Of a stretch of DNA of 64,000 nucleotides, positions 41,897 through 50,340 are shown in pieces; within the stretch, counting starts at the first letter, position 1; the number at the start of each line of letters is the position of its first letter. Origin of the DNA: JAFGVL01 sp964546015. GTDB taxonomy: Bacteria > Bacteroidota > Bacteroidia > Bacteroidales > Paludibacteraceae. The notes beneath the pieces are model-generated. The model was not told where the DNA came from. It was given only the letters and a program-made list of their open reading frames with translations, and searched no databases. The stretch lies in the NCBI GenBank assembly GCA_964546015.1, contig CAZJHO010000001.1:124001-188000 (forward strand), given 5' to 3'. The position numbers and the translations under genes were made by a program.

Positions 41897-44800
41897 ATGA
41901 GTTTTGCTTCCATATTATCAAAAATTTTGGGTAATAAATCCGAACGCGATTTGAAAGAAATCAGTCCCTATCTTGAAAAAATAAAAGCCGTTTATTCACA
42001 AATAGAGCAACTTTCGAATGATGATCTGCGTCGTAGGGTAACAACTATCCGAAAAGAAATAGCCGATTTTGTAGCTCCGGAAAAAACACAAATAGTAGAA
42101 CTAAAATCTACTATTGAAAGCCTACCCATTAATCAACGCGAAAAAGTGTATAACGAGGTTGATAAGCTCGAAAAACAAATTAAAGAAAAGTACGCCGAGA
42201 TTCTGGATAAAGTGCTTCCCGAAGTTTTTGCTATTACAAAAAATACGGCATTCCGCTTTAAAGAAAATGCTGAAATTATTGTTACGGCAACAGATTTTGA
42301 TCGTGATTTAGCCGCCAAACACGATTTTGTAAAAATAGATGGCGACCGTGCTATTTATTTTAATGAATGGCAAGCCGGTGGCAATCTTATCAAATGGGAA
42401 ATGTGTCATTACGATGTACAATTAATTGGTGGTGTGGTGCTGCACAAAGGAAAAATTGCCGAAATGGCAACCGGTGAGGGTAAAACTCTTGTAGCTACGC
42501 TTCCGGTGTTTCTTAATGCACTTACCGGCGAAGGTGTACATGTGGTTACCGTGAATGATTATTTGGCAAAGCGTGACTCAGAGTGGATGGGACCTTTGTA
42601 TATGTTCCATGGATTAACTGTAGATTGCATTGATAGACATCAGCCCAACTCCGATGATCGCCGTCGTGCATATGAAGCTGATATTACTTTTGGAACAAAT
42701 AATGAATTCGGTTTCGATTATTTGCGCGATAATATGGCAACATCGCCACTCGATTTAGTGCAACGCAAACATAATTTTGCCATTGTGGATGAGGTCGATT
42801 CAGTATTGATTGATGATGCCCGTACGCCACTTATTATTTCAGGGCCGGTACCAAAAGGCGATGATCAGCAATTTGAAGAAATGCGTCCTCGTGTAGAGAA
42901 ATTGGTAAACTTGCAGCGCACTTTGGCTACTAACTATTTGACCGATGCCAAACGATTATTGAAATCGGAAGATAAAAAAGAGCAAGAAGAAGGAGCTTTA
43001 GCATTGTTTCGTTCTTTTAAGGCTTTGCCTAAAAATAATCCGCTTATCAAATTCTTGAGTGAACCGGGCATAAAACAAACCTTACTCAAAACAGAAGAAG
43101 TTTATATTGCTGAAAATAATCGCCGCATGCCTGAAGCAACAGATCCTCTTTATTTTGTGATAGATGAAAAACATAATTCGATAGAACTGACAGATAAAGG
43201 TATCGATGCTTTGACGGGTGAATCGGATGACCCTTATTTCTTTGTTCTTCCGGATGTGGGTAGCGAAATTGCCGAAATAGAGAAATCATCGTTTTCTAAA
43301 GAGGAAAAACAAACGAAAAAAGATGAATTGCTTCAACGATATGCTGTTAAATCAGAATTAGTGCATACAGTAAACCAATTGCTTAAAGCATATACATTGT
43401 TCGAAAAAGATGATGAATATGTGGTGATTGATAACAAGGTAATGATTGTAGATGAGCAAACCGGTCGTATTATGGAAGGACGCCGTTATTCCGATGGTTT
43501 GCATCAAGCTATCGAAGCAAAAGAGCGTGTAAAAGTAGAAGCAGCTACGCAAACTTTTGCTACAATCACATTGCAAAATTATTTCCGTATGTACCAGAAA
43601 CTGTCCGGTATGACTGGTACAGCCGAAACAGAAGCTGGCGAGTTTTGGGATATTTATAAATTAGATGTAGTGGTAATTCCAACCAACCGTTTTATAGCCC
43701 GAAACGATATGCAAGATAAAGTGTATCGTACCAAAAGAGAGAAATACAATGCCGTAATTCAAGAAGTGGTTGATTTGGTAGAAGAAGGTCGTTCGGTGTT
43801 GGTAGGTACTACTTCGGTTGAAATTTCGGAATTACTTAGCCGTATGCTTACGCTTCGTAAAATCAAACATAATGTATTGAATGCCAAGCTCCACCAACGA
43901 GAAGCAGAGATTGTAGCCCAAGCCGGACAACCGGGCACAGTTACCATTGCCACTAATATGGCAGGTCGTGGTACGGACATTAAACTGTCTCCATCGGTAA
44001 AAGAAGCGGGTGGTTTAGCGATTATCGGTACTGAGCGTCATGAGTCGCGTCGTGTCGATCGTCAGTTGCGTGGTCGTTCCGGTCGTCAGGGAGATCCTGG
44101 CTCATCTGTGTTCTATGTGTCATTAGAGGATGATTTGATGCGTTTGTTCGGATCTGAGCGTATTGCGGGTATTATGGATCGCATGGGATTTGAAGAGGGT
44201 GAAGTGATTCAACACAGCATGATTTCAAGATCGATAGAGCGTGCTCAAAAGAAAGTAGAAGAAAATAATTTCGGAATTCGTAAACGCTTGCTCGAATATG
44301 ATGATGTGATGAATTCTCAGCGTGAAGTAATCTATACTCGTCGTCGTCACGCTTTGATGGGCGAACGAATTGGTGTAGATATTGCCAATATGATTTATGA
44401 TACTGTTGTGTCTGTAGTGGAAGATTATCTGCAAACTAATGATTTGGATGCCCTGAAAATTCAATTAATGTCCACTTTCAGTGTCGATTGGGAGATAGAA
44501 GAAGACGAATTAAAAGGTAAAAAAGCCCTTGCTATCATTAATAAAGTGGAAGAGTTGGTGCTTGAAAGCTTTGAACGCCGTATGGATAAGCTGGCTTCAG
44601 TAACTTATCCGGTTATCAAAAATGTGTATGAAGAAAAAGGGCACATGTATGAGAACATCCTTGTTCCTATCACTGATGGTAAACGAGGATATAATGTAGC
44701 AGTAAATCTTAAAGCGGCTTACGAAACCGAAGGTAAGGAAATTATCAAAGCTTTCGAGAAAACAATTCTACTATATGTTATTGATGAAGCTTGGAAAGAA

Positions 44801-45202
44801 CACCTTCGCGAATTAGACGAATTGCGTAGTTCGGTGCAAAATGCATCGTACGAACAAAAAGACCCATTGTTGATTTATAAACTAGAATCATTCAATTTAT
44901 TTAAAACAATGGTTAATACTATAAACCAAAAAGTGTTGTCAATTTTGCTTCGTGGGCATATCTTAACGAATGAACCTGACCAAGTAAAACAAGTACAAAA
45001 CGAACGGCGTCAGGATCTTAGTCGTTATCGAACACAAAAAGATGAATTCTCTCGTAACTCTGCCGATCCTACCCGACAAGATACTCGTGAAAAACAAAAA
45101 CCAATGCCTGTGCATGTAGATAAAAAACCGAACAGAAATGATCCTTGCCCTTGTGGTAGCGGTAAGAAATACAAAAATTGCCACGGAGCAAATGAGGGAT
45201 AA
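41897..45202 (+). CDS. secA: Preprotein translocase ATPase SecA
   Basis: SecA drives unfolded preproteins through SecYEG. At 1101 residues it is about 200 longer than E. coli SecA, mostly from an acidic, charged insert around residues 330-480 that is common in Bacteroidota. NBD1 has MATGEGKTLVATLP (Walker A) and VDEVDSVLIDDARTPLIISG (Walker B region). NBD2 has MAGRGTDIKL and RQLRGRSGRQGDPGSS. The C-terminal SEC-C zinc motif is CPCGSGKKYKNCHG. It is monocistronic, with a promoter dyad and a good terminator. Confidence 0.97.
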   Translation: MSFASILSKILGNKSERDLKEISPYLEKIKAVYSQIEQLSNDDLRRRVTTIRKEIADFVAPEKTQIVELKSTIESLPINQREKVYNEVDKLEKQIKEKYAEILDKVLPEVFAITKNTAFRFKENAEIIVTATDFDRDLAAKHDFVKIDGDRAIYFNEWQAGGNLIKWEMCHYDVQLIGGVVLHKGKIAEMATGEGKTLVATLPVFLNALTGEGVHVVTVNDYLAKRDSEWMGPLYMFHGLTVDCIDRHQPNSDDRRRAYEADITFGTNNEFGFDYLRDNMATSPLDLVQRKHNFAIVDEVDSVLIDDARTPLIISGPVPKGDDQQFEEMRPRVEKLVNLQRTLATNYLTDAKRLLKSEDKKEQEEGALALFRSFKALPKNNPLIKFLSEPGIKQTLLKTEEVYIAENNRRMPEATDPLYFVIDEKHNSIELTDKGIDALTGESDDPYFFVLPDVGSEIAEIEKSSFSKEEKQTKKDELLQRYAVKSELVHTVNQLLKAYTLFEKDDEYVVIDNKVMIVDEQTGRIMEGRRYSDGLHQAIEAKERVKVEAATQTFATITLQNYFRMYQKLSGMTGTAETEAGEFWDIYKLDVVVIPTNRFIARNDMQDKVYRTKREKYNAVIQEVVDLVEEGRSVLVGTTSVEISELLSRMLTLRKIKHNVLNAKLHQREAEIVAQAGQPGTVTIATNMAGRGTDIKLSPSVKEAGGLAIIGTERHESRRVDRQLRGRSGRQGDPGSSVFYVSLEDDLMRLFGSERIAGIMDRMGFEEGEVIQHSMISRSIERAQKKVEENNFGIRKRLLEYDDVMNSQREVIYTRRRHALMGERIGVDIANMIYDTVVSVVEDYLQTNDLDALKIQLMSTFSVDWEIEEDELKGKKALAIINKVEELVLESFERRMDKLASVTYPVIKNVYEEKGHMYENILVPITDGKRGYNVAVNLKAAYETEGKEIIKAFEKTILLYVIDEAWKEHLRELDELRSSVQNASYEQKDPLLIYKLESFNLFKTMVNTINQKVLSILLRGHILTNEPDQVKQVQNERRQDLSRYRTQKDEFSRNSADPTRQDTREKQKPMPVHVDKKPNRNDPCPCGSGKKYKNCHGANEG

Positions 45203-45209
45203 ATTACCG

Positions 45210-45250
45210 AAAGTGCTTATTTATCAAACAATGATAAGTAGGCATTTTTG
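45210..45250 (+). terminator. Terminator of secA
   Basis: A 16-bp stem with three G-U pairs (AAGTGCTTATTTATCA with TGATAAGTAGGCATTT) runs into TTTTTG. Confidence 0.85.
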
Positions 45251-45265
45251 TTTTGAAGAAAAATA

Positions 45266-45273
45266 TATCTTTG
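45266..45273 (+). promoter_or_regulatory. -7 element of the SIMPL gene (TATCTTTG)
   Basis: Exact match 26 nt before the ATG. Confidence 0.7.
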
Positions 45274-45299
45274 TACATATAATCTAAAAAAGTAGAATT

Positions 45300-46034
45300 A
45301 TGAAAACTGAAAAATTTTGGATTGCGGTTATTCTTGCTGGAGGACTTGTAGTTGCATCCTTTATTGGAGGGTTTTATATTTATAAGTCAAAGACTCCGAT
45401 AAAAACAGTGTCAGTGGTTGGTCTTGCCGAGAAAGATTTTGTTTCGGATTTGATAGTTTGGAATATGTATTTTACTTCCAAAAATAAAGATATGAAGTTG
45501 GCTTTTGCTGATATTAAGGAAAAAGGAACTCAGGTAAAAAAATATTTGGTTGCAAAAGGAGTATCGGAAAAAGAAATTGTTTTTGAAGCAATAACAAATT
45601 ACGAAAGTACTCGTACTGAATGGATTGGAGAAAAGTATATCTCTGTTTTTGATGGTTATGTGCTTACTCAACAGGTTCGGGTAGAATCGAAAGAGGTAGA
45701 AAAGATAGAAAAAATATCTCGCGAAATCACAGAACTTATTGATAAAGGTATTGATTTGAATTCGGCTTCGCCAGAGTATTATTACACTAAATTGTCCGAT
45801 TTGAAAATAACTATGTTGGGTGAAGCATCTAAGGACGCATATAATAGAGCAAAGACTATTGCCGATAATTCCGGAGGTGCATTAGGAGAACTTAAAACTG
45901 CTAATATGGGTGTTTTTCAAATTACAGCACCCAATTCAGCCGAAGATACTTATACTTGGGGTGGTGCATTTAATACTTCATCTAAAAATAAAAGAGCTAG
46001 TATTAATATGAGGCTCACTTATTTTGTAAAATAG
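45300..46034 (+). CDS. SIMPL domain (DUF541) protein
   Basis: This 244-residue protein has an N-terminal membrane anchor or uncleaved signal (FWIAVILAGGLVVASFIGGF) and a periplasmic SIMPL domain (about 38-240, VSVVGLAEKDFVSDLIVW). SIMPL proteins form ring oligomers of uncertain role. The name comes from a eukaryotic kinase-linked protein and should not be read as function. It is monocistronic between secA and lgt. Confidence 0.85.
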   Translation: MKTEKFWIAVILAGGLVVASFIGGFYIYKSKTPIKTVSVVGLAEKDFVSDLIVWNMYFTSKNKDMKLAFADIKEKGTQVKKYLVAKGVSEKEIVFEAITNYESTRTEWIGEKYISVFDGYVLTQQVRVESKEVEKIEKISREITELIDKGIDLNSASPEYYYTKLSDLKITMLGEASKDAYNRAKTIADNSGGALGELKTANMGVFQITAPNSAEDTYTWGGAFNTSSKNKRASINMRLTYFVK

Positions 46035-46067
46035 AGACTGAGAATAAGAATCTCTTCTTAAAATAAT

Positions 46068-46075
46068 TACTTTTG
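46068..46075 (+). promoter_or_regulatory. -7 element of lgt (TACTTTTG)
   Basis: Exact match 23 nt before the ATG. Confidence 0.7.
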
Positions 46076-46098
46076 CAACACACAAAGACGAATTTTAA

Positions 46099-46902
46099 AT
46101 GTTAGGATATATTACATGGGATGTCGATCCGGTTATTTTTACCCTCGGACCATTGAGCGTTCGTTGGTATGGGTTGATGTGGGGTATCGGTTTTTTAGTT
46201 GGGTACGAAATGATTTCCCGTATTTTTAAAAATGAAAATTGTCCGAATGATTGGGCAGATAAGATTTTTATTTATATGGCAGTGGGAACGCTTATCGGTG
46301 CACGCATCGGGCATTGTTTATTTTATGCTCCGGGATATTATCTAAGTCATCCTTTAGAAATTCTTAGAATTTGGGAGGGGGGGTTGTCACGCCATGGAGG
46401 TGCTGTAGGTATTCTTATTTCTATGTTTCTCTACGACAAATATGTAAGTAAGAAAGGTTATATCTGGATTCTTGACCGGTTGGTTATTCCTGTTGCCTTT
46501 ACCGGGATGTGTATCCGGTTCGGCAACTTGATGAATTCTGAGATTTACGGTGAGCATACTACGATGTCTTGGGGAGTTATTTTTGTTCGTGATGGACAAA
46601 TATTTCCTTCACATCCAACCCAAATTTACGAAATGATTTATTGTTTAGTCGCCCTTCTTACAACAGGATATTTATATATCTACAAGAAAGCATACCAAAT
46701 GAAAGGGTTGATTCTGAGTGTCTTCTTGTTGATTGTTTTCGGGTCACGCTTTTTGCTTGAATTTCTTAAAAATCCGCAAGAAGAATTTGAAAAAGGAATG
46801 TTGCTTAACATGGGACAAATACTTAGTTTGCCATTGATTATTTGGGGAATCTATTTGCTTGTCCGAGCTCTTCGTACTAAAAAAAGTATCGGTAATTATT
46901 GA
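46099..46902 (+). CDS. lgt: Phosphatidylglycerol--prolipoprotein diacylglyceryl transferase
   Basis: Lgt adds diacylglycerol to the lipobox Cys, the first step of lipoprotein maturation, in the inner membrane. It has 267 residues and about seven membrane helices. Signature parts are SVRWYGLMWGIGFLVGYEM, LSRHGGAVGILISMF and FTGMCIRFGNLMNSEIYG (catalytic and lipid-binding Arg/His/Asn). Its 3' end overlaps the convergent DUF2851 gene by 7 nt. LspA and an Lnb-like candidate elsewhere in this window would complete the pathway. Confidence 0.96.
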   Translation: MLGYITWDVDPVIFTLGPLSVRWYGLMWGIGFLVGYEMISRIFKNENCPNDWADKIFIYMAVGTLIGARIGHCLFYAPGYYLSHPLEILRIWEGGLSRHGGAVGILISMFLYDKYVSKKGYIWILDRLVIPVAFTGMCIRFGNLMNSEIYGEHTTMSWGVIFVRDGQIFPSHPTQIYEMIYCLVALLTTGYLYIYKKAYQMKGLILSVFLLIVFGSRFLLEFLKNPQEEFEKGMLLNMGQILSLPLIIWGIYLLVRALRTKKSIGNY

Positions 46903-48173
46903 TTCTTTTTTAAAACTTGGTGTCCAATTCGGCATTGCAGGCACTTTTTGTTGTCACAGTAGTTCTTTTTGAGCTGTAATAAAGCTTGAGAGAAGAATGC
47001 GGAATTAGCTTTTATACCCAATTCTTCCCATTTCTGAATGATGCTATTCTTTTCGGACGGAATTTTCTCTAACAAGGTAATAGATTTTGCTTGAATATCT
47101 TCATCTTGTTTTTTCTTCCCGTAACAAAAAAGAAAAGGAATAACCGTGTTTATTAAAATGATGTTGATAGAAGAAGTGCTGAGTTTTTTCGATTTTGTAG
47201 GACTTTCATTCTCAAAAATAAAATGTGTTTTCCAATAATCCGAGGGTTCGCATTTAAATAATTGATGCAAAATTTCGATATCGGGATTTTCAATTATTTG
47301 TGAAAATAATTTTGATGACTGATGTATTAATGCTGCAAATTGAGCTATCCGCACATGAGGGAAATTTGCCGGACGAAGGCGTAAAAACTTCCATTGTGAA
47401 GCCTCTATAGGGGTTAAGCTGAATTTTGCTTTTAGAAAATTATACTCCTTTTGTAGTGCTTTAAAATATTCGTTCGAAATATTTCTTTCCAAAGATAATA
47501 ATCCCGCTTGTCCAAATAGCAATGCCTCTATTTGGAATAGATTGTTTTTGTGTTTTCCTAGAAAAAGAAGAGAAAGTGAGCGCGCTAATTGTTCAAAAGC
47601 ATCGTTGTTAATACCAAACCCGAAATTGCGTGCCAATGTAATATAGAAAGCTTCTTCCCAGTTATTTTTATTATCGGTCAAAAGCTTAAAAATAGCGTCG
47701 GTTTTTCCTTCCAACCGTTCAAAAGTAAGCCTGCTTAATAAAGATTGTATGGTAAATGAATCTACTAAGTGCAATTTTTCGGAACAAGGAATCCAGTTTT
47801 TATTCTTCTGCAAATATTCATATTGCAACTTTAGTTCGTTAGGACAAGGTAATTGAAGTTGAGGGATAAGATTCCCGTCTGTGCGAAAAATAGGGCAATC
47901 TATGTTTTCAGCAACATGCAAAATGACAGAATCGTATGTTTTGTTATTTTGGTGATTGTGTTTTTTCCAATCCGAAGAGTTGGTGTGGATTTCGATATTT
48001 CCTGCCCAAAGAGTATTTCCGATTTTTATTTTAGCGTTGAAAAAATCCGGACCGGCATCCGAGTTTGGTTTACCGGTGTCTATTATTTCGATTTTTTCGC
48101 CTGATTCGGTTTGCAACTCATGTTGAGAATATAGCTTATATTGCCAAATGTAATGGAGTAATTTTTCAGACAT
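46896..48173 (-). CDS. DUF2851 family protein
   Basis: This 425-residue cytosolic protein belongs to a Bacteroidota/Chlorobi family of unknown role. It opens LLHYIWQYKLY, and NSDAGPDFFNAKIKIGNTLW with AGNIEIHTNSSDW is the family hallmark; its Asp/Glu spacing recalls nucleases, though this is not proven. The last 25 residues carry a CDNKKCLQCRIGHQ Cys cluster. The stop overlaps lgt by 7 nt tail to tail with no room for a separate terminator. Confidence 0.85.
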   Translation of the reverse strand: MSEKLLHYIWQYKLYSQHELQTESGEKIEIIDTGKPNSDAGPDFFNAKIKIGNTLWAGNIEIHTNSSDWKKHNHQNNKTYDSVILHVAENIDCPIFRTDGNLIPQLQLPCPNELKLQYEYLQKNKNWIPCSEKLHLVDSFTIQSLLSRLTFERLEGKTDAIFKLLTDNKNNWEEAFYITLARNFGFGINNDAFEQLARSLSLLFLGKHKNNLFQIEALLFGQAGLLSLERNISNEYFKALQKEYNFLKAKFSLTPIEASQWKFLRLRPANFPHVRIAQFAALIHQSSKLFSQIIENPDIEILHQLFKCEPSDYWKTHFIFENESPTKSKKLSTSSINIILINTVIPFLFCYGKKKQDEDIQAKSITLLEKIPSEKNSIIQKWEELGIKANSAFFSQALLQLKKNYCDNKKCLQCRIGHQVLKKNQ

Positions 48174-48187
48174 AGTTTTTATTCAAA

Positions 48188-48215
48188 AATTCAAGGTTCA
48201 GAAATTTAAAAATTC
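48188..48215. repeat. Degenerate 7-nt words between DUF2851 and MTHFS genes
   Basis: It reads AATTCAA, GGTTCAG, AAATTTA, AAAATTC, just upstream of the -7 element at 48229. Confidence 0.45.
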
Positions 48216-48228
48216 GTCTGAAATTTGA

Positions 48229-48236
48229 TATTTTTG
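48229..48236 (+). promoter_or_regulatory. -7 element of the MTHFS gene (TATTTTTG)
   Basis: Exact match 20 nt before the ATG. Confidence 0.65.
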
Positions 48237-48256
48237 TTCTGATTTTAGTTGAACTT

Positions 48257-48787
48257 ATGAGTATCTCAGAACAAAAAAAACAACTTAGAAAACAAATTTC
48301 TGAACGAAAAAAAATGTATTCGGTCAAAGAATTGTATGAAAAATCGCTATCTGCATTGATGCGATTAGAACAAACACCCGAATTTATTTCAGCACAATCG
48401 GTTTTGATTTACTGGTCTTTGCCCGATGAACTTTTTACGCATGATTTTCTCGTCAAATGGAGCAAAGAGAAAATAATGCTTCTTCCGGCTATTGTAAATG
48501 ATAAATTGGAAATACGAAAATATACCTGCCGTGAAAATTTACAACAAGGAATGTTTTGTGTTTCCGAACCTTGTGGCGATTGTCACACACAACAAATAGA
48601 CCTTGCCGTTATCCCCGGTGTGGCTTTTGATAAAAGTGGTAACCGGGTTGGACGGGGTAGAGGCTATTATGATAGATTTTTATCTGATTTTACAGGATAT
48701 AAAATCGGTTTATGTTTCGATTTTCAATTAGTCGATTCTATTCCGACAGAAAAATTTGATATAAAAATGGATAGAATAATCTGTTGA
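48257..48787 (+). CDS. 5-formyltetrahydrofolate cyclo-ligase
   Basis: This enzyme converts 5-formyl-THF to 5,10-methenyl-THF with ATP and returns stored folate to one-carbon metabolism. At 176 residues it has the usual length. The N-terminal basic helix (KKQLRKQISERKKMYS) and the nucleotide loop GVAFDKSGNRVGRGRGYYDR are clear. The stop abuts the mscL stop with no spacer, tail to tail. Confidence 0.93.
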   Translation: MSISEQKKQLRKQISERKKMYSVKELYEKSLSALMRLEQTPEFISAQSVLIYWSLPDELFTHDFLVKWSKEKIMLLPAIVNDKLEIRKYTCRENLQQGMFCVSEPCGDCHTQQIDLAVIPGVAFDKSGNRVGRGRGYYDRFLSDFTGYKIGLCFDFQLVDSIPTEKFDIKMDRIIC

Positions 48788-49216
48788 TTATTGTGCATTT
48801 TTTTTCAATAAATCTCTAATTTCGGTTAATAGTTCTTCTTCTTTTGTTATTGCCGGTGCTATAGGTGTCTGAGCTTCTTCTTTATCTTCGCGTTTAAGAG
48901 AATTGATTCCTTTTATTAATAAAAAAATGGCAAATGCAATAATAGTAAAATCAAATATGATTTGAACAAAACTTCCGTAATTGATAGAAACTGCAGGAAT
49001 TGCTTGACCTGCTGCATCAATGCTGGCTTCTTTGAGCGTAACTTTAAGTTCTGTAAAATTCACTCCACCGATTAATAACCCTATCGGTGGCATAATGATG
49101 TCAGAAACAACAGAACTGACAATTTTACCAAAAGCGCCGCCAATAATGATACCTACCGCCATGTCGAGCACATTGCCCCGCATGGCAAACTCTTTGAATT
49201 CTTTTAAAATACTCAT
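48788..49216 (-). CDS. mscL: Large-conductance mechanosensitive channel
   Basis: MscL opens under membrane tension and releases solutes on osmotic downshock. It has 142 residues. The N-terminal helix MSILKEFKEFAMRGNVLDMA and first pore helix VGIIIGGAFGKIVSSVVSD are typical, the second helix is FTIIAFAIFLLIKGIN, and the C-terminal amphipathic bundle helix is present. It lies 9 nt after the DUF3078 stop on the same strand, so it is probably cotranscribed. Confidence 0.96.
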   Translation of the reverse strand: MSILKEFKEFAMRGNVLDMAVGIIIGGAFGKIVSSVVSDIIMPPIGLLIGGVNFTELKVTLKEASIDAAGQAIPAVSINYGSFVQIIFDFTIIAFAIFLLIKGINSLKREDKEEAQTPIAPAITKEEELLTEIRDLLKKNAQ

Positions 49217-49225
49217 ATAATAAAT

Positions 49226-50137
49226 TTAGAATTTATACGAAAATCCGAGACTAAATATTTCTTTTATTTGTAGTCGTTTACTTTCATTTTTATAATATCT
49301 GAAAGTTGTATTGAGTGTTGTAGTAAGGAATTTGTTGATTTTACAATTTAGTAAGATTTCCCAATTTGCATCTAAACGACCAGATTCCGAATTGTATGGA
49401 GTAAATAAATCAAATTTGGTGATAAGATCAACATTTTCTACCAGATTTTGGGATATTTTAGCTACAAAATAAGCTCCTGGCTCCATTTTGTAATTATCAC
49501 CATCCTCCATGCCAAATGCACCTGTTGTTGCCAGAGAATCATCAAGAACAAATGTAGTTCTTATTGTGATAGGGGATAAGAAGAATGAATAGTTTTTTTT
49601 CGGCTTATAAGCAATACCTAGAGCAAAATTGGTGTATGCCGGTGCCATGAATTTAGAAATGTAATGATCCGGATTATTAGCATAATCGTATCCTTTGTCG
49701 AATTGTGAATTAAAATCACCTAAAAAGGCGTAATACCATTTTGTATTGATTTGATACCCTGATTGTGACGAAAGTGATATTTTATCTAAATTTTTTTGCC
49801 AGTCGTTTGTCGAAGAATAAGTTGTTCCGTATTGCAAATCTAAAGAATTATCCCATGCCCATTTGTTTTTGGAGTAGTTTAAAGAGGTATTTATCAAAGC
49901 ATTTACGGAAATGGTATTTTCTCCGCCGGATGCCCAATTAACCAAAGCTACCTGCCCGAAATTAAGGGTTGCAAAACCCGAGAATTTCCATCCCGAAATA
50001 CTGTCTTTAGGAGTTGCCGGTGCAGAACTGATCTTAGTAGATACATCTTTAGCAGCGTCTATTACTTCTTGTGCATATAAACTGTTTACAAAAAAGGAAC
50101 AAAATAAAATTCCTATACAGAGTAAATGTTTTTTCAT
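49226..50137 (-). CDS. DUF3078 outer-membrane protein
   Basis: About 303 residues from ATG 50137; the longer frame to 50182 overlaps the -7 element. The signal peptide is MKKHLLCIGILFCSFFVNSL ending YAQ. The rest is alternating hydrophobic beta strands with aromatic ends, finishing SLGFSYKF, as in outer-membrane barrels. WKFSGFATLNFGQVALVNWA is the DUF3078 signature. The function is unknown. It leads an operon with mscL. Confidence 0.85.
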   Translation of the reverse strand: MKKHLLCIGILFCSFFVNSLYAQEVIDAAKDVSTKISSAPATPKDSISGWKFSGFATLNFGQVALVNWASGGENTISVNALINTSLNYSKNKWAWDNSLDLQYGTTYSSTNDWQKNLDKISLSSQSGYQINTKWYYAFLGDFNSQFDKGYDYANNPDHYISKFMAPAYTNFALGIAYKPKKNYSFFLSPITIRTTFVLDDSLATTGAFGMEDGDNYKMEPGAYFVAKISQNLVENVDLITKFDLFTPYNSESGRLDANWEILLNCKINKFLTTTLNTTFRYYKNESKRLQIKEIFSLGFSYKF

Positions 50138-50160
50138 AAAATTTTTATTGGTTTGTCCTG

Positions 50161-50168
50161 CAAATTTA
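50161..50168 (-). promoter_or_regulatory. -7 element of the DUF3078-mscL operon (TAAATTTG)
   Basis: Exact minus-strand match 24 nt before ATG 50137. Confidence 0.6.
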
Positions 50169-50306
50169 TGGAATGTTTCCAAAAATAAAAGAAAAATTAA
50201 GAAAAATCAATGATTAACAATTCTAGATAATGTAAAAGTATATTGAACTCGGAACTTTTTTTTGCTTTTTAGCCGATTGTTTAGTGAATATTTTGGAGAT
50301 TTTTAA

Positions 50307-50314
50307 TACCTTTG
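50307..50314 (+). promoter_or_regulatory. -7 element of purH (TACCTTTG)
   Basis: Exact match 26 nt before the ATG. Confidence 0.7.
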
Positions 50315-50340
50315 CGAGCTAAATGTATATTTTGTTGTAA

